From contig OX381721.1 of the NCBI GenBank assembly GCA_947462335.1, positions 32,912,303 to 32,976,302 of the forward strand: a stretch of DNA of 64,000 nt, given 5' to 3'. Of this stretch, positions 28,739 through 40,728 are shown piece by piece. Origin of the DNA: Harmothoe impar. Its lineage: Eukaryota > Annelida > Polychaeta > Phyllodocida > Polynoidae. Position 1 is the first letter of the stretch. Every line of letters starts with the position of its first letter. The notes under the pieces were generated by a model. It had not been told where the DNA came from and did not search any database. It saw only the letters and a program-made list of their open reading frames with translations. Made by a program: the position numbers and the translations under genes.

Positions 28739-29054
28739 GGCTGTGTCTCACGACCTTGAGCCAATGTTTTTGTCTCTGATCGGGTGCCGTCTCTGACCGG
28801 GTGCCATCTCTGACCAGGTGCCGTCTCTGACCAGGTGTCAGAAAAAAGGTGTTTTAAAAAGAATTATACTCATGTATATAAGGATTTGTAAAAACGTTAT
28901 TGCGGTTGTTATATAATTATAATCATAATTACAATTAGCCTCCTGCTGTTGGTATTTTGACCTTATCAAGCCAAGCCGGTCGGAGACGGCACCCGGTCAG
29001 AGACGGCACCCAGTCAGAGACAAAAACATTGGCCCAAGGTCGTGAGACACAGCC
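28739..29054. mobile_element. MITE family 1, complete copy with TATA duplication
   Basis: 316 bp with the ends and 17-bp iterons of the copy at 27360, flanked by TATA on both sides. Sequences near 21940 and 29460 show the unoccupied form CACACTGGAACAGG or CACACTCGAACAGG, the same length as the filled site with one TATA left, which establishes a 4-bp duplication. Confidence 0.9.
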
Positions 29055-29919
29055 TATAACAGGACCAATACTGATGTCCAAAAATCCAGCAGTCTAACCA
29101 AGTTCACATCTAGCTATGCCGAAACCAAACTAGATGATCATCAGATAAGCTAACAGCCAGCCACTGTGGACATGTTGAATGTGATCATGCAATTTGCTCT
29201 TGTAGCACTTCCAGTAGCAAATATATATTGGAAAACCATGTAGTGTGAAACCCATTTAGGACTGCATAGCGCTTAAATGTGCATGCGCTATTTACTTTAA
29301 TAATGATAATGCATTAAGCACCAATGGCAAGGAACTCATGAGGGCTGCATTCAAGCATCACCCTGAAACAGTAATGTAAGGTTGGAATGGTACATGGATC
29401 ATTGTGACAATACATGGAGTAATAGAAAAAGGAAAAAGAAGCCCATTCTACAGTGGCATCACACACTCGAACAGGGCGGATTCTGATATCCAGAAAGCCA
29501 GCACTCTACCCAAGTTCAAATCTAGCTCTGCCAATGCCTACTATACTATCCTTGGATCAGCTAACAGTCAGCCACTAGCAAGGTGGGTGGTTGACCTGGT
29601 TTGCACAACTTGTGGCACCTTAACCACTCACCCTTGTCATGGGTTTGGCACCCCTTGTGAAAAGGTCATTTGGGCTCATTAACGTTAATTTGTAGGTGCA
29701 TTTAACACAATGACAATCTAGCCTCATCAAAATTATTATCTGCCTGGACACATTGTTATATAAAAAAAACTGCATCAGGCCATGAAAGTAATGAAAATAA
29801 AAGTGGTCTACCTAAAAAAATATTAAAAGAAGAGTCTATGTATAGCTTAAAGGGAGCACTGGCATGTTTCTCATCAGGACTGCATTCATGCCTGAGTTAA
29901 AATATGGGTTTATGAGCTC

Positions 29920-30125
29920 TGTTGTTTGTCTCTATATCCCTGTATTACCTACACCCTAACCTCTACCCAGCATAATGACAGGACGTGACAGCGTCATTCA
30001 ACCTGCGGCTTTGTTACCTTACTAGGGTGTACAAGGCCACCATTGGTCAACTCATGCACGTGACCTGGGAGATAAACGACCACATCACACAGTGCTCATG
30101 TTACCATGTCCAGTGCAATAAGATA
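29920..30125 (+). repeat. Block A, copy 3
   Basis: Conserved core as in copy 1, preceded by a splice-acceptor-like pyrimidine stretch ending CTCTACCCAG. The frame through the core is open here. Confidence 0.8.
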
Positions 30126-31224
30126 CCTGAGCAGGATGTGCCTCATGATAAACCTCATAACCCAGGAGGGCTTCTTCACAAATGTTGCTGTGGAATTTCA
30201 TAACCAATAGTGCTAGAATATACACAACAGTAAACTACATAATATAGAATTCAAAAATCTGTAAAATGCCTTATTACATATTATAGAGAATAATTTGGAT
30301 ATTGTATAGCAAACAGATTATGATAGCATCTAAAGGACAATGTAATGGAGCATCCACAGTGATTGAGCTCCTTAGGGTTACTTTGAATGAATCTAATCTG
30401 CCTATAACTGATTCATACAACAAGGCCTATTGGGATGCATATTGATATAGACCCCTGGGTTGATAAGTTTACCAAGGTTTCTGATACTAAATAACCACAC
30501 TACCCCCTTCTTTTGCGCTCTAGCCTAGGCTTAGCAAGCCAGGCCCGATAATCGGTGCTACACCAAACAGGACTAGCCTAATACAGCATGTTTGCTAACA
30601 TATTGTTAGTTCATGCATCTTGATTTGCTCCCCAAGCACAGGCCCTGCACATTGTACACCCTCCAAGCAGAGTGTCCAACATGTTCGGGACATATTACTG
30701 AATGTTACCCACCCATCATTGTGTTTATCTTTTTGATCCGCCTAGATTCTAACGATTTCCAGTTGAACCTAAATATCAAAAATATGCAGGTAGAGCACTT
30801 TTTTCACTGAAAGTAATCAAATTACATATTTGCTTATATTGGAGAGCAAAATAAACCCCATATGGCTGTTTGAGCCGGCAACTCAAGACTAACCTAGTAA
30901 GAGTGAGAGACCCTGCTAACCCCACACCACCTCCAGGTTCTTACAGTCGGGTATCAAGTCAGCAGAGACTGGCAAATATTGAGGCAGGCTGCAGGCAGGA
31001 AATGGCTGCTGGGCTGGCAACAGGATAAAATAGGGTTTGTTACTATTCTAACCCTAACGCTCCATCTAGTACCAAATATACCTCAAAACAGAGCACTAAG
31101 CCTGGCTGTTCAACTGAATAACTGTGTGGCATTTGAAACCTAAAGTCATCTTCAAAAACATTCAAGGATACCATCTGGATAGTTGAATACTTCTACATTG
31201 GTTACTACAAAAAGTAAAGCGTTT

Positions 31225-31620
31225 GTGTTGATGGGTGGTGAGTGGTCAATAGGATCCATATGGATTGGCTGCCCTAGATGTGGGTTCTAAAATGGGGTGT
31301 AACTGGAGATGTGCCTTCTGTGTTTACAGATACATGCCAACATTGATTGTCCCCGTCATTCGGCTGCATCTCTTGTTGCTATGGATCTGGGGTCTTTTTC
31401 TACCTCTGGAATAATCCAACTTAGACCTAACACTGGGAACATTGTTTACCTTAGGAACACGGTTCCCTAGGCATGACACTTCTAAAACTGTAGAATACCA
31501 CCTATAAGATGATAGCTAGTCGATTATCCAAGGGTCTTCTCAGTGTTAAATACTAACTGTGCAAAAATAAATTTGTGTGAAAGTTTCAAATGAAATCTGG
31601 GACATCTGGGCCTTACAGGG
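31225..31620 (+). repeat. Block B, copy 3
   Basis: GGTCAATAGGATCCATATGG, GATGTGCCTTCTGTGTTTAC and CCCCGTCATTCGGCTGC; it ends with TGAAATCTGGG and a CCTTACAG. Confidence 0.8.
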
Positions 31621-32206
31621 CATTTCTTCACTTCTATTCAGCCAGCTTCTTTGACCAAGTGTGCATCAATAGTTCTAATTGTTTTATTCACATTTTCGAT
31701 TCTACTCCCACTGGAGATGAAAAAGGTGATAGAAATTTATTGATTTCATTCGGGAACTAAATTCAATGGATACAAAACGTTTCTCACACATTTTAGATTC
31801 CAGCTGCACAGTCTCTATCCTTTATGGTGTTATTTTCTCAAAAGGAAAAATGAATTGCATGTTAACCCTTTAAGGTGTCATACTTCTCTACTTTCCTTAC
31901 GTGTCATGATGTGTAAATGCAGCCCTGATAAGTAACTCTCCAATTTGATACAATACCAAAAGTCTGATATGATGCATCCAAGCATTGAGAGTAAGATACT
32001 GACTGGCATGACATTTGTGCATTGGAAAGAAAAATGATGCTTTAAGACAATTGGAGAAGGAGGCAAATGTATCATTTTGAGTGGGTTGTATAGCTACACC
32101 CTACCTCATGGAGGTCATCTATAAGCATTAACCTACATCTGATAAACCCATGACAAGTCTCTGCCTCATTGTGGTCGAATAAATACACTGGTTTACTAGT
32201 GCCCTA

Positions 32207-33604
32207 CACTGTAAATAGTTAGTGTAGGGTAGGTTCACCCTGAGTCAAACTCATACCTTGAGTCAACCACTTTTGACATGAAATTACAAGTTCAACATGC
32301 ATCTGGTGACAATAAACTCCCACTGATTTAAGAGTTCAAGTGTTTTCCAAATATATACTGCCCATTGCATCCACATCATCACTCTTTTTCATACTGTAAA
32401 AACAGTCAGAAGTACTCCTGTTTGACCTGCTTTGGCAAACAGAGAATGAAAATCTCCCCACTGTTCATACTCTTTGGTAGTTGATTTGAAGTGTTTGTCC
32501 CTTTCATACACAATGTCGATCAGTTTTGTGAGCTGCATATGTATCTAAATCACACAAATCATGTCTTTATTGAGCAAAATTAATTTCCTAAATTATATTT
32601 AGGACTGATTTCGCAAGGTATACCCATTTCACCTTAAGTCAGCCATGAATTCACCCTAAGTCAGGCACATCATACCTTAAGTCAACCATGCAGTTTTCTT
32701 CTCGGGAATCTCCCCTGGAATTCTCTCACCTTGAATTTCTGTCCAAGAACATTCCCCCTACCCTTGTGAATACCTTCTCCTTCCAGAATACCCTCTTCTA
32801 CTACAGGGTTAAGGATAGCAGGCCTACTTGTGTATTGCATAGAGGCAATGGTGAAATGCAAAAAGAGGGGGGAAAAGGGGGTGAGAAGGCAGAGCCCCCG
32901 ATATATTCAACAGAACTCCATACTGCATGTCTATAATGTTATATTTGGTCCTCATTGCTCATACAAGTTATATTTACTTGTATTGATAGTTCATAATGCA
33001 ATTGTATTCACCTAAGGTACAGTTCTGACTTTGTCTTGATTATTCCATATTCAATAAATCATTTTCTTCTCTTTTGTTAGTTGTAACATATTGATATATG
33101 ATGCATGCATTGATCCATTTATGAAAATCAGAAAATTACTGGTTTATTCCACATATTTCTGGTGGTTGAAATATGGCTGGCTCAAGGTGCATTTTGGCTG
33201 ACTTAGGGTGAAAAGGGGTAATTCTGAATACTCTGATAAATCATGGAATTAAATACTGTAAACTGATATATGGCATTGTAAGACATCATGAAAGTTACTC
33301 TCCAGAGCAATACCTAAAGTTTGGTTCAATTCTGAAGGATATGCACTAAAGACTCTAGGAGCAGTCAGACCTGAAAGGTAGCTCATGAAAAAACATGAAT
33401 CAGACCGGTTGAAAGTGGTGAACCTACCCTAGGTACACAGTAAATTTTACTGCAGATCTACAGTGTATTCTACTGTAGAATGGATTTATAGTAGATACTA
33501 CTGTAGATTTAGAGTGCATTCTACGGTTCACCTACAATAAACTGTACACCTACAGTAGAATCTACTGTACACCTACAAGAATGGCAACCAACTTTTTTAC
33601 AGTG
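32207..33604. mobile_element. Nonautonomous element with CACTGTAAA ends and TA duplication
   Basis: Outer inverted ends CACTGTAAA and TTTACAGTG are flanked by TA. Inside, a second inverted pair TAGGGTAGGTTCACC (32225 and 33417-33431) borders a 1.2-kb core with repeated ACCTTAAGTCAGCC-like motifs on both sides. The right arm 33432-33600 repeats CTACTGTAGA and TACAGTAGAATC. Unit 2 lacks it at the matching position near 24557. The small frames in the core are not recognisable. Confidence 0.65.
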
Positions 33605-33710
33605 TATGCTAATAAGCTCTTACACATGATTATGACTTAGACCCTGGATAACAGGAGAAACCCATCTGAGGCCAGACAAACTCTGACCAGGATTAGCCTA
33701 CAGAGCCTAA
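33605..33710 (+). repeat. Block C, copy 3
   Basis: TAATAAGCTCTTACACATGA, GACCCTGGATAACAGGAG and AACTCTGACCAGGATTAGCC. Confidence 0.8.
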
Positions 33711-34524
33711 GTTTCCTTTACTGTATGAGGGGCCCTCTGAGCTCTCAGCTTTACTCTTCTCAACAGCAATCCCATGGCTTTATCTCATTTCTTCTATCCC
33801 TCACCACTAAAGATACATAATGTGTACCTTTAACCCTTGCTCTATCAATGGTATTTCCCTCTTTTTACCATTTCTTATTTCCCCTATCTAAAGATGTTTT
33901 TATCTTCCTTCACTAACCTCCTTATCTTGCTTGGCCATGAGTTTCACTGCATGGATATCGGCATTCAAGCTAATATTGGACTGCTTTAAGACCCACTTTC
34001 GGCATCTTGAATTCAACTAAATGCCTTCTAAAGACCAGTAAATGCCACTAGATCAAAAAGAAAGTGCATTTCAGGTTAGCAGACCCTACCTAGTGAGACA
34101 AAGCCGACCCTAGAAATTGTTATCTAATTTTGAAAAAAAAGAAATGGGGCTATTTCAGAGTTGATTTGATAGTCCATGGGTCAAGGCTGTTGTCTGCGAG
34201 TCAGCGCAGACGTTTGCGAGTCAATTTAGACCCTACCTAGCAAAAGAGGGCCGATCCTAGAAAGTGTTATCCAATTTTGAAATTCATATTTCAAGTCAAT
34301 TTTAGGCTATTTCAGAGTCAGTTTGATAGTCCACGTGTTGGCGCTGTTGATAGCGAGTCGGCTCTGAAGTTTGCGAGTAAATGTTTGGCTACTTTCCAGG
34401 CCATTTGAAAAAAAAAATCAAAAAAAATATCAGACTTTTTCTTTTGACCTTATAACTCTAACATCCTTTTTACTGAACTTAAAGCCACACAAAGTGCACC
34501 TTTAAGCAATCAAAATGATAACTT

Positions 34525-34690
34525 TATGCAGCATTCAGGCTGCTCTCACCCATGCCCCTACCCTACTCCCACAGAAGGGTCAATAAGGTATAGACCCGCT
34601 GTTCTGCCCCAGAACTGCAGAGACCATCCTACCTTATTGGCTGACACACTCAGTTTAGGGAGTACTTATGACTCAACTGACCCAGAGCGG
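34525..34690 (+). repeat. Block F, copy 3
   Basis: Near-identical to 25130-25280 for over 100 bp, including the inverted CCAAT box in CTTATTGGCTGACACACTC. Confidence 0.85.
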
Positions 34691-35689
34691 TGTGTTTGTG
34701 CGAGGAAAAAGAATTTCTCCTCCATATCCTAGTCAACATTTTACACTTCGTTATGAAGAAAACCTTGTTTTAAAATGTATACTAACCTCTTTGGCCTCTT
34801 TGGCCATTAGATTAATTTCTTTTAAATCTAATACAAAGCTTTGTAAAATTAGGTAAGTAATACATGGTAGGAACATGCTCCTAAACGATCATTTTCCTAC
34901 TACACCAGAGATGACCAAGGGTTAATTGCCTTCTATTACCTCCACTCATCGGGAAAATGCTGGTGCTTGTGTAACACGGTCTGCCAGACCATACATCCTG
35001 CCAGGATAAATATAAGAAATACAAACAAACAAACAAACAATCTTGATTTAAGCATCAGGATATGCTGACTAAAATAGGCCTTATCAGATGAGTAACTAGT
35101 GAATGATTGATACTCCATATCTTAGCATTGACATACACCTGAGCCCTCCTACCTCCCTCATCCATCCCTCCTACCCCCCTACCCTCCTTTCCTTGCATAA
35201 CTCCCTTAATCCCACCCTCCTTTCTCTCTATCCCTTCCCTCCATAATACACTCTACCTGTCTGTCTACCCTATTCTAGATCCTTATGCTCCCCATCCTCC
35301 CCCTCATCTCCCACATCTACCTCAGCCTTCCACTGCTGACCCATGTTAGATCAGGATATCTTGAGGTCTGTGTTCTTGGAGGTTTACAGTTTGCAACCGA
35401 TTCTAATACATACTCATTTTAGTTATAGGTCGAGTACCAAGCTGTACGTGCAATACAGTGAAGGGAGACTTATACTTATTTTCACCACTAGCTGTATGCA
35501 GTAGAGGTGTGAAATCCTTTGTACTCTATGCCCGCTGTGGTATAATTATATTCATCAGACCCCGCCACACCTTTCTAGTGCACCATTATTTATCCGAAAA
35601 CTCAAAGTTCTTGGTTTTCTGGTGAATGCTTAGAGAAGACCAAACAGACAAGAAGCCGTGTTAGAGTAAATAGATGGCGGGCTCTCACG

Positions 35690-35945
35690 GAGGAGACCAG
35701 CTTAACATATAAGTCACTGAGAAAGGCTCACTGCCTTAGAGTAGACTTCCCTGTTGGAGGATAAATCCCCCACCACTCCTTATATAGGCATTAATCTCCA
35801 TCTGAGGCCCCAGGTCCAGAGGGAGCGTTCCAAAGGGTGGTCAGAGGACATCAACCCTGATATCCCCAAAGGGCATTGGTCAGATGTGGGGTCCTATAGA
35901 GGGTAATATATAAGTTATAGATTTGATAAAGAAAGTCAATTTGTC
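35690..35945 (+). repeat. Block D, copy 3
   Basis: AGAGTAGACTTCCCTGTTGG and CACTCCTTATATAGGCATT; the CArG-like box has gained one base (CCTTATATAGG). The end TTTGATAAAGAAAGTCAA matches the sister blocks. Confidence 0.8.
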
Positions 35946-36832
35946 ATTTAACATGAAGATGAGTTGTATGCTGTGCTTTGACGTTTTCTTGTTTATAGTT
36001 TTGGGAGTATCTATGTATACTGCACACGTACATATGATACCCTCCTCTTACATATTACTGGTGTCTTGATGTCTGCTTTTGTCTCTATGTCTGTCTCCTT
36101 CTACTTGTCTTCTCTGCCTTTGTGTCTCTCATAAATATCCCCAAACGAAGGAAAATCATTCCTACTCTGTAGACAGGATATTATTGTGTGGACCGGGGGG
36201 GGGAGGGGGGGGATTATTAGATTTGTTGGATATCAATTAGCTTATAACTGTTGCATTTAGCAGATACTTCTGTGTAGGATGAATCATCCAACAGTTGGGG
36301 AGACAGCTAGTGTTGACTATAATTATTAGCTTTACCTTATATAATCAATGGAAATTGTCTTCGGGAAACCTTTCTGTACTGTTAATTTCTCCCCTTTGGA
36401 TTCAATGAGCGTGATTTTTAAAAATTACTGTTACCATGACAGGAAATTCATGCTTCTTCCACTGGTAAATTCCAGCTCTTAAGCCAAAATTGCCCTTCTG
36501 TACCAAAATCAACCAAAAGTACATTTAAGCATTGTGTATGAAATTGATGACATAACATCACACTTTAAGAGAAAAATAGAGAACATTGCAAAGAATAAAT
36601 TGCACATGGTGTATACTGCTGTAGTTTACTGAGCATCCCTAGTGTTTGTGTTGGGTAACTGAGATAAAATCCAAATAAGCCACTGTGCATGTATATAAAT
36701 ATTAAAAAGCCTTGACGATGGATAATTTTCCTTGCTTCGTCCTAGTTTTGTCCTGGCAGGTGTAAAACATGTACAGGAACCTACTTGGACTATATCTAAT
36801 ACTCACAAAAATACCACATTGCAGGCTGTATA

Positions 36833-37030
36833 TGTCAGCATCCTTGGAGATGAATGAGTGGACAGTAGCTAATTCTGTCACTGTGGCCTATATATATTAA
36901 CACCCCTATAAATGAGATCCCACACCATCAACCAGACACAGAGATACATCACCACAAAACCAGCATCAATGTCCATATACGGGTGCTTAATTATACCTGC
37001 CAGGGTTCCCAGTACAATAAGATTGGGTCT
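36833..37030 (+). promoter_or_regulatory. Block E, copy 3: TATA/initiator-like core
   Basis: CCCCTATAAATGAGATCCC and ACCAGACACAGAGATACATC, with the downstream GGGTGCTTAATTATACC shared with copy 4. The Ngaro element begins about 95 bp further on. Confidence 0.45.
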
Positions 37031-37124
37031 ATACATTTCGACCAAAAAATTGTAATTGAAAATATTTGTAGAGCTGGTGTTTAGGACATTATGGGCATTT
37101 CGTGTCTCCTGCTTAACAGTATGT

Positions 37125-37279
37125 TGGTATAGAACACGCTATCCGTGTTGTGGGTATTGAACAGACTATAAGTGCCACCACCCACTGGACAGACTAGCCA
37201 GAGCTCACCTGTCACATGGTGACCTCAGGTGCGCAGTTCTACCTGCCGGCACAGTCTACACACCGCCTGCGAGAGGTTT
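37125..37279 (+). repeat. Split direct repeat A1
   Basis: From TGGTATAGAACACGCTATCC to GCGAGAGGTTT, repeated at 41634-41788. It holds the imperfect palindrome CACCTGTCACATGGTGACC and a CAGGTG. Confidence 0.93.
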
Positions 37280-37312
37280 GGACGTGCGGAGCTCAACCTC
37301 AAGTCTTCAGGT

Positions 37313-38041
37313 ATGGATGAGTCTATAAACCGTGAAAAGGACTTACCTGAGGCAAAGAACTGTGTGTCAGGCTGTGGCAAGCGACATATCGCCCCTTTTG
37401 GCAAATACTGCAGATTTGTCAAGCCCACTGGGAGCGACATGGAGGGCAAGTTGGCAGCAGCCGAGCAGCGGCAGGCCATTGTGGCCAGAATGATACAGGA
37501 GGAGAAGCTTAAAAAAGCCCTCCTGGATCAGAAACAGCGGACCGAGGACCTGGAGCAGGAGCTGTCCGACCTCAAGCTGGAGAACGAGGAGAAGGACCTG
37601 GAGCTACAGGAGCGAGCCGCAGATGCGGCAAGGGCCGCCGGTGGTGGCGGCGGCGGCGGGGGCGGCGGGGCGGGCGGCGGCAGCTTCGGCGGCGGCAGCG
37701 GCGGCGGAGCGGGCGGCGGTATGGCCGGAGGCAGCCTTCGGAAAAGCCTACTCACCGGCAGGGGCTCTCTGCCTCTAGCATTGTTGTCGGAGGAGCTGGA
37801 ACGTGTCGGCGGCACTGAAAGGAACCCAGGTATGAGATCCTCCGGCGATTATACCAAGCGTAAGAGATCTAGGTGTTGGCTTAGGCCCGATTATCACATC
37901 TCGCGTGACAAAGACTTTGATAAAATGTCCTTCGATGAGCTCATGCTGGGGATGTCCGCGGTAATGCTGCGCTTGTGTAAAGGTCAGGCTCCAGACTGCA
38001 TTCTGCCAGTGGATTATGCCGAGCATTTGCATTATGTGTGA
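37313..38041 (+). CDS. Ngaro ORF1, N-terminal part
   Basis: 242 residues from an ATG just after A1 to an in-frame TGA at 38039-38041. It opens with a short Cys/His cluster (CVSGCGKRHIAPFGKYC), then a coiled coil of about 55 residues rich in Glu, Lys and Leu, then a poly-glycine tract of about 45 residues. The next codon after the stop is ATG, in the same frame, and the reading frame continues into the zinc-finger half. ORF1 of this class is a Gag-like nucleic-acid-binding protein. The break may be a mutation, a readthrough codon, or stop-start reinitiation. Confidence 0.8.
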   Translation: MDESINREKDLPEAKNCVSGCGKRHIAPFGKYCRFVKPTGSDMEGKLAAAEQRQAIVARMIQEEKLKKALLDQKQRTEDLEQELSDLKLENEEKDLELQERAADAARAAGGGGGGGGGGAGGGSFGGGSGGGAGGGMAGGSLRKSLLTGRGSLPLALLSEELERVGGTERNPGMRSSGDYTKRKRSRCWLRPDYHISRDKDFDKMSFDELMLGMSAVMLRLCKGQAPDCILPVDYAEHLHYV

Positions 38042-38596
38042 ATGAAAAAGGTACAGGGGTTTACCCACACAGCTCTAGTAGAGTATGAACATGCCGTTAC
38101 TACTAGGGTGTTAGACGAGGAGGTGGGCGCATTTGCGGCAGCGGACTACCCCTCCATGGTGACATATTTGGGGGGAGATAAAACAACCCAATTTGAGGCT
38201 GCCATGGCTCTACTAGCGGCGAGGGTGGCTTCTCAGCCGGGGCCCAAAGCGGGCAGCGGCGGGGGAGGCGGCGGCGGGGGAGGCGGCAAGAAACGCCCGG
38301 GGGGAGGCAGACGCTACCCCAGTTTCTGCCCTGATGACGTATGTGGTAAATATAACTTCTCATCGTGTGACTTTGAGTATTGTAACCGGGCCCACTGCTG
38401 CGCTGTGTGCAGAGGTAGCCATAGGGCTAGAGACAGTCAGGAGTGTTTCAACGCATCCAGGAGGGAGATGTTACCCCCAAACTACAATTCTCCCCCATTT
38501 GGTTACAGCAATCCAGGCCCCACAGCTTACAGCCCGAACCCACATTTCGACGCGGCAAACTCGGCGCCGAGGCAGCACGCCCCGCCACGCCAGTAG
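38042..38596 (+). CDS. Ngaro ORF1, C-terminal zinc-finger part
   Basis: 184 residues in the same frame as the preceding segment, beginning with the ATG that abuts its stop codon. After a helical N-part and a second poly-glycine tract (about 71-82), residues 101-135 carry a Cys/His array (C101, C109, C114, H118, C120, C123, H127, C135) with the pattern common in ORF1 proteins of DIRS and Ngaro elements, where it binds nucleic acid. A Pro/Asn/Tyr-rich tail follows. Probably the second half of one Gag-like protein. Confidence 0.82.
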   Translation: MKKVQGFTHTALVEYEHAVTTRVLDEEVGAFAAADYPSMVTYLGGDKTTQFEAAMALLAARVASQPGPKAGSGGGGGGGGGGKKRPGGGRRYPSFCPDDVCGKYNFSSCDFEYCNRAHCCAVCRGSHRARDSQECFNASRREMLPPNYNSPPFGYSNPGPTAYSPNPHFDAANSAPRQHAPPRQ

Positions 38597-40728
38597 GCAG
38601 CAAAACATGTGATTCGGCGGCGCTCGGCGGGGCTCGGGCTTTCCCGGAGCATACGCTGATCCCGGTTACCGGCGAGCGGGGAAACCGAGTCGCTGTTCCC
38701 ACCAAGGCGGACATAGGAGGGCGGACACCAGCGGTAGCGTGGCAAGATGGCGGCACGAAGGCGGAAAACTGCATAAACACGCTAGCATTTTCCGAAAAAC
38801 TTGCCTGTTTTGATAATATAAGTGAGTTGATTGTCAATTATAGTGGGTACTTGCCTCTGTATGATAGTAAAGCGGCGCATTATGTGGCTGGGGTTAGGTC
38901 TCAGTTTAAACCAGCGGGCTGGCTCAAGATGTTAAGTGGAGGGGACGACGCCGTATTTGGTAAACAAGCTATGGACTCAGACAGCCTGTTCCTCATGGAT
39001 GGGGTGTTACACGGCTTCAAAATCATTGACCCTCACGCCGATATCAAGCCTTACTTCACTTCTAATTATATGTCAGCGGAAATTAAATCATTTGAGGCGA
39101 TTGACAAAATCATCGGCAGTGAGCTCAGCTCGGGCAAGTTATCTGCGGTAGACAGTAGGCCTAGGTGTGTCCACGCTATAGGGGCAGTCCCTAAACCTAA
39201 TGGCAAAGTCAGGCCTATCACCGACGCTAGTAGGCCTAAGCTTCTATCTATAAACAATTTCATGGAGCAGACCTTCAGCCATTTCAAATTCAAAAATGTT
39301 GATGACATTTGTCGTGATCTTCACCCCTACCAATTTTTAGCTGTAACTGACGTTTCTGCAGCCTATAGAACAGTGATGATTAGAGCGTGTGATAGGCAGT
39401 ACCAAGGGCTGCAGTGGAAAATAGGCGGGGTTGATACTTTCATTGTGGACAATTTCCTGTCATTCGGGGCCAAGGCGTCAGCATTTATATTCAATAGCAT
39501 TACTGATGCAGTATCAAGGTTTATGAATGCAGCGGGATTTAAATGTATCAATTACCTTGACGACTTTGCGGTGTGGGCAGACACTTTTGAAGAGTGTAAA
39601 CAAGCTCAGTTATTCCTCCATGAAACTCTCAGAGAGCTGGGGTTTTACATTGCATATGAAAAAGTGTGCTCACCTAGCCGTATACAAACTTATCTCGGGG
39701 TAGAGATAGACACTGTTTCTATGAAACTGCGGCTCCCGGAGGAGAAGGTGTCCAAGCTACACAGTGAGCTTTCCTTTTTTAAAGGTCGCCACAAGGCGAC
39801 AAGGAAACAGCTCCAGCGGCTATGCGGAATTCTCTCACACTGCGCCACTCTGGTCAGGGGCGGACGCACTTTCTCCAGGCGGGTCATTGATCTCCTAAAA
39901 GAGTTCAGTGACAACAAGCGGTACATTAGACTACCTGAATCATTCTTTGAAGACTTGGAGTGGTGGGGAACATTTGCGGCATGGTTTAATGGCGAGGCGC
40001 TGATCATAGACGGGTTGTCTCACCCGTCAAGGACTCTGACGACTGATGCTTCAGACTCTGGCTGGGGAGCCATCTGTGATGACGATTGGACAGGGGGAGG
40101 TTGGGGTCATGTGATTGATCTATCTTCTGACAGGCACGGGCATTGTGTTAGTCATGTCACCAATCTGGAGAAGCGGGATCATATAAGTGTTCGGGAATTA
40201 TACCCCATTTCTGAAGCGTTGGATAGGTGGGGGCACAGTTGGGAGAATTGCAAGGTGTTATGTGAAACTGACAACACTCAAGTTGTGTCCGCCATAAACA
40301 AAGGGAGCAGCGCAAATACTAGTGCCATGTCACTTCTCAGAGATATATTTTGGAAAACTGTGATTTATAATTGTCATTTGCAAGCTGTACACCTTCCCGG
40401 GGTGGACAACATAAAAGCTGACTATGTCTCCAGAATCTCTAGCAAGGTGAACTTTATTCCTGCCTTTAAATTATGTTGCAGGGGCGGACGCATTGAGACG
40501 CTCACTGGATTACCAAGCGGCGGAGATTCGAGCCCATGCATGGGCACCAACTACCTGGAGGACAAAGGGCTCGCAGTGGCGAAAGTATCTGGCATTCTGC
40601 CAGGATATCAGCGTGACTCCCATACCAACAGACACCAATATGATGGTGCGGTTTGTGGTCTCCCAAAGGGGAGGGCTGCAATACAAAACCATAGACAACT
40701 ATGTGAGCGGCGTGCTGTCTCTGAATAA
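38443..40728 (+). CDS. Ngaro reverse transcriptase / RNase H
   Basis: Frame of 761 codons that overlaps the end of ORF1 by about 150 bp in another frame and has no early ATG, so translation probably depends on frameshift or reinitiation. The RT carries PKPNGKVRPITDASRP at about 250-265, the first catalytic Asp in VTDVSAAY (D303) and YLDD at 371-374. RNase H has TTDASDSGWG (D535), VRELYPI (E585), ETDN (D610) and a late D660. Typical for DIRS/Ngaro RT. I see no methyltransferase domain. The last about 80 codons overlap the recombinase gene and lose similarity to RNase H. Confidence 0.93.
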   Translation: MFQRIQEGDVTPKLQFSPIWLQQSRPHSLQPEPTFRRGKLGAEAARPATPVGSKTCDSAALGGARAFPEHTLIPVTGERGNRVAVPTKADIGGRTPAVAWQDGGTKAENCINTLAFSEKLACFDNISELIVNYSGYLPLYDSKAAHYVAGVRSQFKPAGWLKMLSGGDDAVFGKQAMDSDSLFLMDGVLHGFKIIDPHADIKPYFTSNYMSAEIKSFEAIDKIIGSELSSGKLSAVDSRPRCVHAIGAVPKPNGKVRPITDASRPKLLSINNFMEQTFSHFKFKNVDDICRDLHPYQFLAVTDVSAAYRTVMIRACDRQYQGLQWKIGGVDTFIVDNFLSFGAKASAFIFNSITDAVSRFMNAAGFKCINYLDDFAVWADTFEECKQAQLFLHETLRELGFYIAYEKVCSPSRIQTYLGVEIDTVSMKLRLPEEKVSKLHSELSFFKGRHKATRKQLQRLCGILSHCATLVRGGRTFSRRVIDLLKEFSDNKRYIRLPESFFEDLEWWGTFAAWFNGEALIIDGLSHPSRTLTTDASDSGWGAICDDDWTGGGWGHVIDLSSDRHGHCVSHVTNLEKRDHISVRELYPISEALDRWGHSWENCKVLCETDNTQVVSAINKGSSANTSAMSLLRDIFWKTVIYNCHLQAVHLPGVDNIKADYVSRISSKVNFIPAFKLCCRGGRIETLTGLPSGGDSSPCMGTNYLEDKGLAVAKVSGILPGYQRDSHTNRHQYDGAVCGLPKGRAAIQNHRQLCERRAVSE

